Assembly: GCF_024357955.1 (NCBI RefSeq)
Contig: NZ_JANEYT010000049.1
Span: 1 to 35,996, forward strand
DNA length: 35,996 nucleotides
Origin: Photobacterium pectinilyticum
Lineage (GTDB): Bacteria > Pseudomonadota > Gammaproteobacteria > Enterobacterales > Vibrionaceae
Reading direction: 5' to 3'
Under the pieces are notes generated by a model. That model saw nothing but the letters and a program-made list of their open reading frames with translations, ran no database searches and was not told where the DNA came from. Positions 25,116 through 34,136 of the stretch are shown here, piece after piece (position 1 is the stretch's first letter; each line of letters opens with the position of its first letter). The position numbers and the translations under genes were made by a program.

Positions 25116-26489
25116 ATGAATTATTTTCTAGCTGTAGATATAGGTGCGTCTAGCGGGAGACATTTGTTAGGCTATTTAAAAGACGAAAAGATTGTTCTTG
25201 AAGAAATTTATAGATTCACTAATAAATTGTCCGATAAAAATGGGCAATTATGTTGGGATCTAGAGTCATTATTCTCTCATGTATTACGTGGACTTGAAGA
25301 GTGTGTAAAAATAGAAAAAATTCCACAAAGTATTGGTATTGATACATGGGGGGTTGATTTTGTTCTTTTAGATGAATCAGAAGAAGTCATCGGAAATACC
25401 GTGTCTTATCGTGATGACCGTACCAAAGGTGTTATGGAGCGAATTTGTAATCAGGTTGGAAGTAAAGAAATTTACAATAAAACCGGTATTCAGTTTATGA
25501 GCTTTAACACCTTGTATCAGCTGGATTCAATTGATATTGAAGAGAAGCGTAAAGCATGTTCATTCTTAATGATACCAGACTACTTGAACTACCTGCTTAC
25601 AGGTGAAAAGGTTAACGAGTATACAAATGCGACAACGACGCAGATGTTTAACCTTTCGAGTGATCAGTGGGATAAGGATTTACTGGAAGTGGCTGGTGTT
25701 ACAAGTGATATCTTTGGTGAAACCAAGTTACCTGGTCACTGCATTGGTCGCCTAAAAGAGAGTATCAAAGCTATAGTTGGCTTTGACTGTAACGTGGTTT
25801 TGCCTGCTACGCATGATACAGGTTCAGCTTTTATTGCCAGCGTTTTTGATATCGAGGAGGACGGTGTCATTCTGAGCTCAGGGACTTGGTCACTTTTGGG
25901 CAAAGAATTAGATAAACCTATTGTCTCAGATGCGTCCAGAAAGAACAATTTCACAAATGAAGGTGGCTACGATAAACGGTTCAGATTCCTAAAAAATATT
26001 ATGGGTCTCTGGATTATTCAGGAAGTATCTAGAATTTTAGATTACCGATATTCATATGCTGAACTAGCTCAAATGGCAAGAGAATCAAAAGAGTTCACTT
26101 CAATTATTGACGTTAACAATGAACGATTTTTTGTTAGTGAAAATATGATTGAGGAAATTGTTGAATACTGTAAAGAGACAGGTCAAGCATATCCAACAGA
26201 AATTGGTGAAGTGTGTATCTGTGTTTACCGAAGTCTTGCTAAATCATACGGAGATTGCATCAATGAAATGATCGAGATTACAGGTAAAAATATTAACAAG
26301 ATTAATATAATTGGTGGCGGAAGTAAAAATGACTTCTTAAACGAGTTAATTGAAGAAGTAACAGGGAAAGAAATAGTCGTTGGCCCTGTAGAAGCAACGG
26401 GTATGGGTAACATTATTGTACAGATGTTATCAATGGGTGAGATTAATAATTTAACAACCGCTAAGAACTACGTTAAAAACAGCATATAA
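25116..26489 (+). CDS. rhaB: Rhamnulokinase
   Basis: 457 residues, a little shorter than the E. coli enzyme (about 489). An FGGY-family kinase that phosphorylates L-rhamnulose to rhamnulose-1-phosphate using ATP in the cytoplasm. Visible marks are the N-terminal DIGASSGRHLLGY phosphate loop, GIDTWGVDFVLLD at 74-86, the catalytic Asp234 in PATHDTGSAF, and SSGTWSLLG in the second actin-like domain, then GGGSKNDFLNE near the C-terminus. A strong CGGAGG ribosome binding site supports the start. First gene of the rha operon, 12 bp before rhaA. An AraC-type operator precedes it. Confidence 0.96.
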   Translation: MNYFLAVDIGASSGRHLLGYLKDEKIVLEEIYRFTNKLSDKNGQLCWDLESLFSHVLRGLEECVKIEKIPQSIGIDTWGVDFVLLDESEEVIGNTVSYRDDRTKGVMERICNQVGSKEIYNKTGIQFMSFNTLYQLDSIDIEEKRKACSFLMIPDYLNYLLTGEKVNEYTNATTTQMFNLSSDQWDKDLLEVAGVTSDIFGETKLPGHCIGRLKESIKAIVGFDCNVVLPATHDTGSAFIASVFDIEEDGVILSSGTWSLLGKELDKPIVSDASRKNNFTNEGGYDKRFRFLKNIMGLWIIQEVSRILDYRYSYAELAQMARESKEFTSIIDVNNERFFVSENMIEEIVEYCKETGQAYPTEIGEVCICVYRSLAKSYGDCINEMIEITGKNINKINIIGGGSKNDFLNELIEEVTGKEIVVGPVEATGMGNIIVQMLSMGEINNLTTAKNYVKNSI

Positions 26490-26501
26490 TTAGGAACAGT
26501 C

Positions 26502-27767
26502 ATGGAACAAAGTTTAAAAAATCGATATGAATTAAGCAAGTCACTTTATGCCAAATGGGGCATTGATGTTGACTCAGTATTAGAAAAGCTTAAAAACGTA
26601 AAAGTCTCTATCCACTGTTGGCAAGGTGATGACGTTACTGGTTTCGAAGAAGCGCGTCATGAACTATCCGGCGGTATCTCAGCAACAGGTAGTTACCCGG
26701 GTAAAGCGACCAATGCATTAGAGTTGAGAGCTGATCTTGATAAAGCACTGAGTCTTATCCCTGGTAATCACAAAATTAACCTTCATGCACTATATGCTGA
26801 AACGAATGGCGTTGTTGTTGAACGAGATGAGTTAAAGCCTGAACATTTTGCTGGTTGGGTAGAGTGGGCTAAAGAACGTGATCTTGGCCTAGATTTTAAC
26901 CCTAGTCTTTTTTCACACCCCAATGCTAGCGAAGGATTGACTCTATCTCATCCAAACAAAGAAATTCGTGACTTTTGGATTAAGCACTGTATCGCTTCTC
27001 GAAAAATTGGTGAATATTTTGGTAAAGAACTGGACCAAACTTGTTTAACCAATATCTGGATTCCTGATGGATACAAAGATACTCCGAGTAATCGTTTTGA
27101 ACCTCGTCAACGATTGAAAGAATCATTGGACGAAATCTTTGCAGTTGATGTCGACGAACAATACAACAAAGACTCAGTTGAATCGAAAGTATTCGGTATT
27201 GGTGTGGAGTCTTATACAGTTGGTTCTCACGAATTTTACATGGGCTATGCCATTGCAAATAACAAGCTTTGTTTGCTAGATAATGGTCACTACCACCCAA
27301 CGGAGTCGGTAGCCGACAAAATTTCATCAATGCTTCTGTATCAAGATGAGCTTGCACTTCACGTAACTCGACCAGTACGTTGGGATAGTGACCACGTAGT
27401 GACATTCAATGATGAAGTAAAAGAGATTGCTAAAGAATTAGTGCGCACAGATAGCTTAGACAAAGTTTACCTAGGTCTAGATTTCTTCGATGCAAGCATT
27501 AATCGTATTGCAGCTTGGGTCCTAGGTACAAGAAACATGCAAAAAGCCCTGCTTGAGGCAATGCTAATGCCACACGAAAAGTTAACTCAGCTTCAAAATG
27601 AAGGTGACTTTACTCAACGTTTGGTACTAATGGAAGAGTTGAAAACATACCCATTAGGCGATATCTGGAACTACTTCTGTGAAATTAATGATGTACCGGC
27701 AAACGAAGACTGGTTTAAATCAGTTGTTAATTACGAACAAGAAGTTCTGCTTAAGCGAGGTCAATAA
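26502..27767 (+). CDS. rhaA: L-rhamnose isomerase
   Basis: 421 residues, the usual RhaA length. A metal-dependent (Mn2+/Zn2+) TIM-barrel enzyme converting L-rhamnose to L-rhamnulose. Characteristic conserved segments are visible: [14 protein letters not shown] at 36-49, HALYAE at 95-100, FNPSLFSHP at 132-140, [14 protein letters not shown] at 185-198, and the metal-binding Glu236 ([13 protein letters not shown]), Asp260 and His263 (LLDNGHYHP), and the WDSDHV Asp pair at 295 and 297. Its TAA overlaps the ATG of rhaD by one base, implying translational coupling. In this locus it handles the rhamnose released by GH78 and the sulfatases. Confidence 0.97.
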   Translation: MEQSLKNRYELSKSLYAKWGIDVDSVLEKLKNVKVSIHCWQGDDVTGFEEARHELSGGISATGSYPGKATNALELRADLDKALSLIPGNHKINLHALYAETNGVVVERDELKPEHFAGWVEWAKERDLGLDFNPSLFSHPNASEGLTLSHPNKEIRDFWIKHCIASRKIGEYFGKELDQTCLTNIWIPDGYKDTPSNRFEPRQRLKESLDEIFAVDVDEQYNKDSVESKVFGIGVESYTVGSHEFYMGYAIANNKLCLLDNGHYHPTESVADKISSMLLYQDELALHVTRPVRWDSDHVVTFNDEVKEIAKELVRTDSLDKVYLGLDFFDASINRIAAWVLGTRNMQKALLEAMLMPHEKLTQLQNEGDFTQRLVLMEELKTYPLGDIWNYFCEINDVPANEDWFKSVVNYEQEVLLKRGQ

Positions 27768-28579
27768 TGGAACAATTAGCATTTGTACAAGAGTTTAAGA
27801 AAACGGCTCAAGACGCTTGGTTAAAAGGTTGGCATGAACGTAATGGTGGTAACCTTTCATATCGATTAGCCGACTCTGAAGTTACTGAAGCTCGTCCATT
27901 CTTTACTGAGTCAACGCCTTGGCTTGATATCGGTGTTACCGTACCTAATCTAGCAAATCAATACTTTATTGTTACAGGTAGTGGTAAGTACTTCCGTAAC
28001 GTTGAAGTCTGTCTTGAAGAAAATGCCGGTATCATTCAGGTCTCAGCAGACGGTTCCCAGTATAAAATCTTATGGGGCTTGATTAACGGTGCTAAACCAA
28101 CAAGTGAGCTTCCAGCACACTTGATGAATCACTCGGTGAAATATGATGTGACTGGGGGCAAACATCGAGTTGTTATGCATTCCCATACAACAAACTTAAT
28201 TGCACTTACATTTGTGTTACCACTAGAAGCAGAAACCTTTACCAGAGAGCTTTGGGAAATGGCAACTGAGTGTCCTGTTGTTTTCCCTGATGGGGTCGGG
28301 ATCGTCCCATGGATGGTTCCTGGTGGTAAGGCGATTGCCGAACATACTAGTGAGTTAATGAAAAAGTATGATGTTGCTATCTGGGCACACCACGGCACTT
28401 TCTGTTCTGCAGAAGATCTTAGCTTGGTGTTTGGCTTGATGGACACGGTAGAAAAAGCTGCTGAAATCTTAGTTAAGGTTCTAGCGATGGGGGGTAAGCG
28501 ACAAACTATCCAAACCCAAGAGTTTAAAGAATTAGAGTCTGCTTTTAATGTAAAACTTAATCAAAGTGTTTTAGCTTAG
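27767..28579 (+). CDS. rhaD: Rhamnulose-1-phosphate aldolase
   Basis: 270 residues. A class II zinc aldolase that splits rhamnulose-1-phosphate into dihydroxyacetone phosphate and L-lactaldehyde. The key residues of E. coli RhaD (Glu117, His141, His143, His212) are all present at an offset of three: Glu114 (PTSELPAH), His138 and His140 (MHSHTT), and His209 (WAHHGTF). The start codon overlaps the rhaA stop. The AGGAG that serves the next gene begins inside its stop codon region. It is cytoplasmic. Confidence 0.97.
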   Translation: MEQLAFVQEFKKTAQDAWLKGWHERNGGNLSYRLADSEVTEARPFFTESTPWLDIGVTVPNLANQYFIVTGSGKYFRNVEVCLEENAGIIQVSADGSQYKILWGLINGAKPTSELPAHLMNHSVKYDVTGGKHRVVMHSHTTNLIALTFVLPLEAETFTRELWEMATECPVVFPDGVGIVPWMVPGGKAIAEHTSELMKKYDVAIWAHHGTFCSAEDLSLVFGLMDTVEKAAEILVKVLAMGGKRQTIQTQEFKELESAFNVKLNQSVLA

Positions 28580-28591
28580 GAGTTGAGTTTT

Positions 28592-28906
28592 ATGATCAGA
28601 AAAGCCTTTAAACTAAAAGTAAATCAAGGTTGTTTCGCTGAATATAAAAAGCGGCATGATAATATTTTTCCTGATTTAGTTGAAGTACTTAAGGAAGCTG
28701 GTGCTCAAAACTACTCTATCTTTCTAGACGAAGAAACAGGTTGTTTGTTTGGTTATGTTGAATTAGACTGCCTTGAAAGATGGAACGCCGTTTCAAAAAC
28801 AGAAGCTTGTCAGAAATGGTGGAAGTATATGGATGATATCATGGAAACCAATGCTGATATGAGTCCTAAATCCACTGAGCTGAAAGAGATGTTTTATCTA
28901 GAATAA
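28592..28906 (+). CDS. rhaM: L-rhamnose mutarotase
   Basis: 104 residues from the ATG at 28592, the same length as E. coli RhaM; an in-frame TTG at 28583 is rejected because AGGAG (28579-28583) is ideally placed for the ATG. It interconverts alpha and beta anomers of L-rhamnose to speed its use by the isomerase. His22 (KKRHDNIF) matches the catalytic His of the family. The conserved ERWNAVS, KWWKYMDD and the ELKEMFYLE end are present. The gene is between rhaD and the sulfatase in one operon, which ties desulfation to rhamnose use. Confidence 0.95.
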   Translation: MIRKAFKLKVNQGCFAEYKKRHDNIFPDLVEVLKEAGAQNYSIFLDEETGCLFGYVELDCLERWNAVSKTEACQKWWKYMDDIMETNADMSPKSTELKEMFYLE

Positions 28907-28954
28907 CTGTTGTTATTTAGATTCAAGAAACGTATTAAATATCAAGAGGAACTT

Positions 28955-30328
28955 ATGAAGAAGCCCAACATTATTGTTATCTTTAGTGACCAACAACGGT
29001 GGGACACACTTGGGTGTTATGGTCAGGAGCTACCTGTTACTCCTAATCTTGATGAGCTCGCAAATAACGGTGTGATGTTTACTAATGCATTTACTGTTAA
29101 TCCTGTTTGTGGCCCGACCCGCTCAACTATGCAGACAGGTCTATACCCAACTGAAACGGGTTGTTTCCGAAACGATATTATTTTGCCGGAAGACAAAAAA
29201 ACAGTGGCTCACTTTTTATCTGATGAGGGTTACAGCGTTGGATATGTTGGCAAATGGCACTTAGCTTCAAACAACACGGCACACGAAGGTTTCGTAGTCG
29301 CTGCGCCTACAGAGAGTTCTGGTGAAACGATCGATAATTGCTTTACTGCAATACCAAAGCAGTATCGTGGTGGCTACAAGGATTTTTGGGTTGCTTCAGA
29401 TATTCTTGAAGGCACATCGCATGGCTATGGTGGCTTCATGTTTGATATCGATGGTAACAAGGTCAGCTGGGACGAAGATGTCTACCGCGCAGATTTTCTA
29501 ACTGATCTGACAACGGACTATATTGATAACTACGAAAAAGAAAAACCTTTCTTCCTGTTCTTATCGTACCTTGAACCTCATCATCAGAACGATAGAAAGA
29601 CATATGAAGGTCCACACGGTTCGAAAGAGAAGTGGAGTGACTTCAAAGTACCTGGCGACTTAGAACCGTTTGTTAATGGTGACTGGGCAGAAGAGTATCC
29701 AGATTACCTAGGTTGCTGTCATAACTTGGACGAAAATGTGGGTAAAATTCGTCAGGCTGTTAAAGATAAGGGCCTTGATGACAATACCATCATTGTTTAC
29801 TTGAGCGATCATGGTTCACACTTTAAGACCAGAAACGGTGAGTATAAGCGTTCGTGTCATGATTCTTCAATCCGAATTCCTTTCATCATATATGATCCTC
29901 GTGCAAAAGCGGGACAAGTTATTGATGATCATGCAAGCATTATTGATGTAGTCCCTACCTTGCTCAAGGCGGCGGGTATTAATGTTCCAAGTTACATGCA
30001 AGGTCAACCGTTGCAAGATTTGTATATTGATAACGCTTCCAAGGATAACGTTAGTTTCATCCAGATTAGTGAGTCGCAGGTAGGTCGAGCAATTCGTACT
30101 GAAAAGTGGACTTATTCTGTGTCGGCGTTAGATCAAAGTGGATTGTTAGAAAAAGATAGTGAGGTTTATCAAGAAGAGTTTCTATACAATCTTGTAGATG
30201 ATCCATATCAATTGGAAAATTTGGTATGTAATTCAGATTATAAAGAGATTAAGAGTGATTTAAAAAATATCTTACTTGAAGAAATATTTAGAGTTGAAGG
30301 AAAACGACCAAAAATTATTGAAGTATAA
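28955..30328 (+). CDS. Cytoplasmic sulfatase, S1 family (CGPTR motif)
   Basis: 457 residues from the ATG at 28955, which follows AAGAGGAAC; the 15 residues from the earlier ATG at 28910 are unlikely. The formylglycine motif is Cys52 in CGPTR, with Thr where Ser is usual. The FSDQQRWDTLG metal site, GKWHLA, SDHGSHFKTRN and EYKRSCHD blocks are visible. It has no signal peptide. It is paralogous to the sulfatase at 6800, but here it is linked to the rhamnose genes, 48 bp after rhaM. The parsimonious role is removal of the 3-sulfate from rhamnose or a rhamnose-bearing fragment, which would feed straight into the pathway; this is inference. It needs a maturase for the Cys to formylglycine step. 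Confidence 0.88.
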   Translation: MKKPNIIVIFSDQQRWDTLGCYGQELPVTPNLDELANNGVMFTNAFTVNPVCGPTRSTMQTGLYPTETGCFRNDIILPEDKKTVAHFLSDEGYSVGYVGKWHLASNNTAHEGFVVAAPTESSGETIDNCFTAIPKQYRGGYKDFWVASDILEGTSHGYGGFMFDIDGNKVSWDEDVYRADFLTDLTTDYIDNYEKEKPFFLFLSYLEPHHQNDRKTYEGPHGSKEKWSDFKVPGDLEPFVNGDWAEEYPDYLGCCHNLDENVGKIRQAVKDKGLDDNTIIVYLSDHGSHFKTRNGEYKRSCHDSSIRIPFIIYDPRAKAGQVIDDHASIIDVVPTLLKAAGINVPSYMQGQPLQDLYIDNASKDNVSFIQISESQVGRAIRTEKWTYSVSALDQSGLLEKDSEVYQEEFLYNLVDDPYQLENLVCNSDYKEIKSDLKNILLEEIFRVEGKRPKIIEV

Positions 30329-30367
30329 TTCACTATTCATTTAAATTTTATTTACTAGTCTTCAGGT

Positions 30368-30398
30368 TAATTCAAGCTATGTTCCATAGCTTGAATTA
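30368..30398 (+). terminator. Hairpin between the sulfatase and the small basic protein
   Basis: A perfect 14-bp stem (TAATTCAAGCTATG / CATAGCTTGAATTA) with a TTC loop. No T-run follows. It may terminate part of the rha operon transcripts or stabilise the 3' end, while readthrough continues into 30427. Confidence 0.5.
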
Positions 30399-30426
30399 TA
30401 TCCTAGTGAATGTTCAAGGAGGATTT

Positions 30427-30582
30427 ATGAGTACCGTTGGTGATGAAAAAACAAGAGAAAGAATTAAGAACATAAACAGTTTGCATGAACTTTCTCGAAA
30501 AAAGAGAAAAACTAAGTTTCGTGAGCAAGCTTCATCACAAATTAAGATTGCTAGAGAAATTAAGTATGCTTCAGTTAGATAG
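30427..30582 (+). CDS. Small basic protein of unknown function
   Basis: 51 residues. The start is fixed by a near-perfect AAGGAGG box (30418-30424); an upstream in-frame ATG at 30379 lies inside the hairpin stem and has no such box. The sequence is acidic at the very N-terminus (MSTVGDEK), then strongly basic (LSRKKRKTKFREQ, IKIAREIKYASVR), without cysteines or membrane segment, and looks helical. Such composition fits a nucleic-acid-binding or regulatory miniprotein. I do not recognise a family. It lies 98 bp after the sulfatase, in the same direction, separated by a hairpin. Confidence 0.6.
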   Translation: MSTVGDEKTRERIKNINSLHELSRKKRKTKFREQASSQIKIAREIKYASVR

Positions 30583-30732
30583 TTAATATTTTACTGTAAA
30601 TGATACAGTTATCTTTTTGAGTTGAATATTAATCTTATTTCTGTTGGAAAAAAGTTACATAGTGGTTCAGGGCTGTCGTCAGTTTCTTATTGGCATTGTT
30701 TGTTTTTTGGAAACCCCTTTATTGCTAAAATA

Positions 30733-30906
30733 TCACTTCGCTTGTTGGCTTATCTGATCAAGTTGTTCAATGGCTTGTTCGTATTGGTTGTGTAGGTAGG
30801 TTTTATGCAGGGAAGTTAAATTATAAGGGGCTATCTGTATCATTTTGATGGTAAGTAAAATTCTACTGGCAGTGGTTTTACTTATGGAGTGATTTCGCAA
30901 GTACAG
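30733..30906 (-). pseudogene. Possible gene remnant
   Basis: A minus-strand open frame of 57 codons ends with a helical, glutamine-rich tail (QYEQAIEQLDQISQQAK). No start with a ribosome binding site was found; the only internal ATG is at 30843 without a box. It looks like the C-terminal end of a lost protein. The rest of 30583-31023 holds no other gene I can support. Confidence 0.25.
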
Positions 30907-31023
30907 TTAGTTTAGTTAAGCCTATTATATTACTGATTAGTAATAAGCTAGGAATTAGCAGAGAAGCGACAAGTACAACTGAAACTTTCAGCTTTATAAA
31001 TATTGTCCTTTTCGGTGCTTTAT

Positions 31024-31050
31024 TAAACCCCCGGTTTTTCCGGGGGTTTA
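31024..31050 (-). terminator. Terminator of the sulfatase-maturase gene
   Basis: A perfect 11-bp stem (TAAACCCCCGG / CCGGGGGTTTA) with a 5-nt loop, 11 bp past the maturase stop on the minus strand. Confidence 0.8.
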
Positions 31051-31060
31051 TGGTTATAAA

Positions 31061-32359
31061 TTAAGCGCAACAACGTTTAAATTTTTTACCACTATTACAA
31101 GGGCATAAGGCATTTCGACTTACTTTCTTTTTTGTCCCCTTGTGTTGTTCGTTATTATAATAGTTCATGATTTGTGCTGGAGAGTCCCCGTTATTTATCA
31201 GCTTTACCATGAAAGCCATTGCGTTTTGACTATGGTCAAAGAAACTATAGTAGCCTTCGCATAAGTAGTTATGGTCGGGATTTCCACTAGGTCCCGGTAA
31301 GAAGCGATGTTTCGGACAGCCGCCATGACAGGCAAATCGATATCGACAAGACTGACATTTGCTGTTTAACTCTTTAGATTTTTTTAAGCCAAACTCAATT
31401 GCTGCTTCACTGTTGTTCATCGTCTTGATTGATTCATTGTGAATGTTGCCAAGCTTGTACTCTGGATAAACATAGTGGTCACATTGAAATAAGTCTCCAT
31501 TCGCTTCTAAAGCGAATGCATGACCACATCTCGGGGAGAATACGCATATTGTACTTTGTTGGCCTGTCCAAGCTGATAGTGTTGCGTCAAATTGCTGAAC
31601 AAAGATGCTTCCAACATCATTTCTCACCCAATGGTCGAAAATTTCATTTAGGAAAGTACCATATTCTTTTGGGTTGACAGACCATTGAGTGACATCACCC
31701 AGCTTTTCATCTGGGTTAACTAACCATGTATCATTTGTTGACTGATCAGAGTCTTGTCGCTCAACTAATGGAATGAATTGTATAAAGTTTGAACCGATGC
31801 TTTTTAGATATTGGTAGACTTTAAGTGGTTGTTTAACATTCTGATCATTGACCACTGTGAGAGTATTAAACTCAACTTTGTGTTTCTTCAGCAATTTTAT
31901 GGCTTTTAAAACTTTAGAGTGCGTTCCTTTACCACTGGTATTTGTTCGATATACATCATGAAGATCTTCTGGGCCGTCAATAGAAACGCCAATCAGAAAG
32001 TCGTTCTCTTTAAATAGTTGACACCACTCATCATTAATCAATATTCCATTAGTTTGGAATGCATGAGATATTTTTTTGTTTTTACCATAAAGTTTGCACA
32101 ATCGAACCACAGTTCGATAAAAATTAATGCCCAATAATGTTGGCTCACCGCCTTGCCAAGAAAATTGTACAGAATCACTGTTTTGTGCTTCTATATATTG
32201 CTTGACGTACTTTTCTAGTGTTTCGTCGTTCATACGCCAGTTTTTTTGCCGATCAGGATAGAGTTTTTCTTTTTCTAAATAGAAGCAGTATTCACAATCG
32301 ATATTGCATACCGAGCCTGAGGGCTTGGCCATAACGTGACAGTTGGATATTTGGTTCAT
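31061..32359 (-). CDS. Anaerobic sulfatase-maturating enzyme (radical SAM) with SEC-C tail
   Basis: 432 residues. It oxidises the active-site Cys (or Ser) of sulfatases to formylglycine using S-adenosylmethionine and iron-sulfur clusters, before the substrate folds. The radical SAM cluster motif is Cys18-X3-Cys22-X2-Cys25. SWQGGEP follows at about 68, and the two auxiliary cluster regions are seen near RCGHAFALEANGDLFQCDHY and KCQSCRYRFACHGGCPKHR (SPASM-like). The C-terminus carries RNALCPCNSGKKFKRCC, a SEC-C zinc-binding motif known from SecA and some other proteins. It is transcribed with or next to the Crp/Fnr-type regulator. It is the only maturase in the window and could serve all three sulfatases (motifs CGPSR, CLPAR, CGPTR). 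Confidence 0.93.
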   Translation of the reverse strand: MNQISNCHVMAKPSGSVCNIDCEYCFYLEKEKLYPDRQKNWRMNDETLEKYVKQYIEAQNSDSVQFSWQGGEPTLLGINFYRTVVRLCKLYGKNKKISHAFQTNGILINDEWCQLFKENDFLIGVSIDGPEDLHDVYRTNTSGKGTHSKVLKAIKLLKKHKVEFNTLTVVNDQNVKQPLKVYQYLKSIGSNFIQFIPLVERQDSDQSTNDTWLVNPDEKLGDVTQWSVNPKEYGTFLNEIFDHWVRNDVGSIFVQQFDATLSAWTGQQSTICVFSPRCGHAFALEANGDLFQCDHYVYPEYKLGNIHNESIKTMNNSEAAIEFGLKKSKELNSKCQSCRYRFACHGGCPKHRFLPGPSGNPDHNYLCEGYYSFFDHSQNAMAFMVKLINNGDSPAQIMNYYNNEQHKGTKKKVSRNALCPCNSGKKFKRCCA

Positions 32360-32542
32360 TAATTTACCTATAAGAATATTCTAGATGGTACTTTGCTGAG
32401 ATAAGCGTATGAGAATAGTAATATTATTGCTGAAACGTCGATTTTGATGAATCTTGAGTTTAGCAGCGAACAGTATTGTGATGACACTACACATGTGGAT
32501 GAGCGGCGCTCTAGGATTTGTTTATTTTAGAAAACAGTTTTT

Positions 32543-33178
32543 TCATTTCATGATTTCCTTCGAGGCCTGTCGGTATCGGTCAAGCTTGTTCAGATCTAAA
32601 GGGTGCGGTTTTCTATGTTGCTTACATAACACTCCAGATTCTTTTAAAGATTTGCAGAAGCGAATAACTGTCGTTACATCTGTTGCGCTGTATTCGCTAA
32701 TTTCTCGATATGTCCAAGGGTATTGAGGGTAGTAGGAAAAAAAATGATGGATTGTATCGATAATTCTATTTTTGGCATTAAACGCACTAAATTGAACTAG
32801 GCGTTTCTCTGCATCTCCAAGCTCATGACAAACTTCAATCGCCAGTGTTTTAGCGAGTTCGGATGATAATTGCTGTAACGATTCAAAGCTTTTCACATCA
32901 AATTTTTTTACTTCACTGTTTTCCATTGCTCTTGCTGTGGCGGGATAGCGTTGATTTGTGAACAATGAGCGGTAACCAAAAAACGAGCCAGGCCCATAAA
33001 GGCGTAAAAGAGACTCTTTTCCAGTATCAGCAACTTGATATAAACCAATAATGCCCTTGTCTACATGATAGAACCCTGACGCTTTAGTGTTACTGATGTA
33101 AACAGCTTCTCTTTTACTGACATTTAGCGAAACAGTACTGCTGTGTAATGAGTATTGAGATATCGGTTTCATTATCAT
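32543..33178 (-). CDS. Crp/Fnr-family transcriptional regulator
   Basis: 211 residues. Residues about 20-115 fit a cyclic-nucleotide-binding-type beta roll (KGIIGLYQVADTGKESLLRLYGPGSFFGYRSLF), and about 145-205 a winged helix (WTYREISEYSATDVTTVIRFCKSLKESGVL). The four N-terminal Cys of Fnr iron-sulfur sensing are absent. The effector is unknown. It lies 183 bp upstream of the maturase on the same strand and divergent from the TauE/SafE gene, so local control of sulfatase maturation and sulfur export is plausible. Of two close ATGs, the outer at 33178 fits the AGGG box better. Confidence 0.85.
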   Translation of the reverse strand: MIMKPISQYSLHSSTVSLNVSKREAVYISNTKASGFYHVDKGIIGLYQVADTGKESLLRLYGPGSFFGYRSLFTNQRYPATARAMENSEVKKFDVKSFESLQQLSSELAKTLAIEVCHELGDAEKRLVQFSAFNAKNRIIDTIHHFFSYYPQYPWTYREISEYSATDVTTVIRFCKSLKESGVLCKQHRKPHPLDLNKLDRYRQASKEIMK

Positions 33179-33320
33179 CCAAATAACCCTTTATTGATAG
33201 ACTCATTGTACTGCAAATATTTACCTCAAAATATGATCAAAACCATAAATTAAAGAAGTGCCGACACGTTATATTATAATTATTGAAATTTTGTTTTAAT
33301 TATTGGGTTTGGGGAGGGTT

Positions 33321-34136
33321 ATGGACGCTTTTGAGTTGTTAGTTAGTGTATGGTCAACTGATGCAGTGCTGTTAAAGCTACTACTTGGGAGTATCTTTGG
33401 CTTATGTTTAGGGCTGACCGGTGTTGGTGGCGGGGTATTGTTGATCCCTATGTTACAACTGTTTTGCGGCATGTCCCCGGTGCTTGCTGTGGGAACGGCG
33501 AGCATGATCTCTGCGATGGTAAAAGTGAACGCGTCATTTCTACATATTAGGGCGCGGAATGTCTCTTGGAAAAAGATAATACTGCTATTTATTGGAGCAG
33601 TGCCTGTTACCTTGCTGGTTACTCAAGTTGTGGTTTACTTTAATGCACACCCTTTTTATTCCGAAGCGACTGAGACAACAATTGCGTGGCTAGTGACGAT
33701 TGTAATGATTGGATCGTTGATATCTGTATTCTCAAAATACAAGAGTGAGAATGTGGCCATTAGCCATCATTCAGAACATAAACTTAACACTAAGAAGGCA
33801 ATAGTGTCGGGGATGTTTTGTGGATCTATTTTGGGCTCTACAGGTGTCGGTGGTGGTGTTTTGTTACTTCCTATTTTGAATAGTGTTCTCCATGTAGATA
33901 TTAAGAAAGCAATTGGCTCATCTGTTGTCTTAGCTCTGTTTTTATCTGCCATTGCTGCAGTTGGATATGCAAGTGGCGGTCAGTCTGATATCGATACTGC
34001 GATACTGTTTTTTGTCGGCTCTTTCGTGGGTGTACCAGTTGCTGCACATCTGATGAAGCATATGTCTGAAAGCCATATTTATGTTGTAACCATGCTTGTT
34101 ATATCCGTAAGTCTGTTTTCTTACATTATTTTATAA
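33321..34136 (+). CDS. TauE/SafE-family membrane permease
   Basis: 271 residues from the ATG at 33321, after GGGGAGGG; an upstream TTG at 33303 is rejected. A hydrophobic protein of about 8 membrane segments with two copies of the family repeat: GLTGVGGGVLLIPML near the N-terminus and GSTGVGGGVLLLPIL in the middle. Members of the family carry sulfite, sulfoacetate or other anions, usually outward. Next to a sulfatase maturase in a locus with cytoplasmic sulfatases, removing excess sulfate or sulfite is an attractive role but is inferred. It is divergent from the Crp/Fnr-type regulator. Confidence 0.87.
   Translation: MDAFELLVSVWSTDAVLLKLLLGSIFGLCLGLTGVGGGVLLIPMLQLFCGMSPVLAVGTASMISAMVKVNASFLHIRARNVSWKKIILLFIGAVPVTLLVTQVVVYFNAHPFYSEATETTIAWLVTIVMIGSLISVFSKYKSENVAISHHSEHKLNTKKAIVSGMFCGSILGSTGVGGGVLLLPILNSVLHVDIKKAIGSSVVLALFLSAIAAVGYASGGQSDIDTAILFFVGSFVGVPVAAHLMKHMSESHIYVVTMLVISVSLFSYIIL

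Noticed and set aside
26980..27405. 141-codon minus-strand open frame inside rhaA
   Set aside because: It is wholly antisense to a highly conserved enzyme and shows no domain; it is a shadow of the coding strand.
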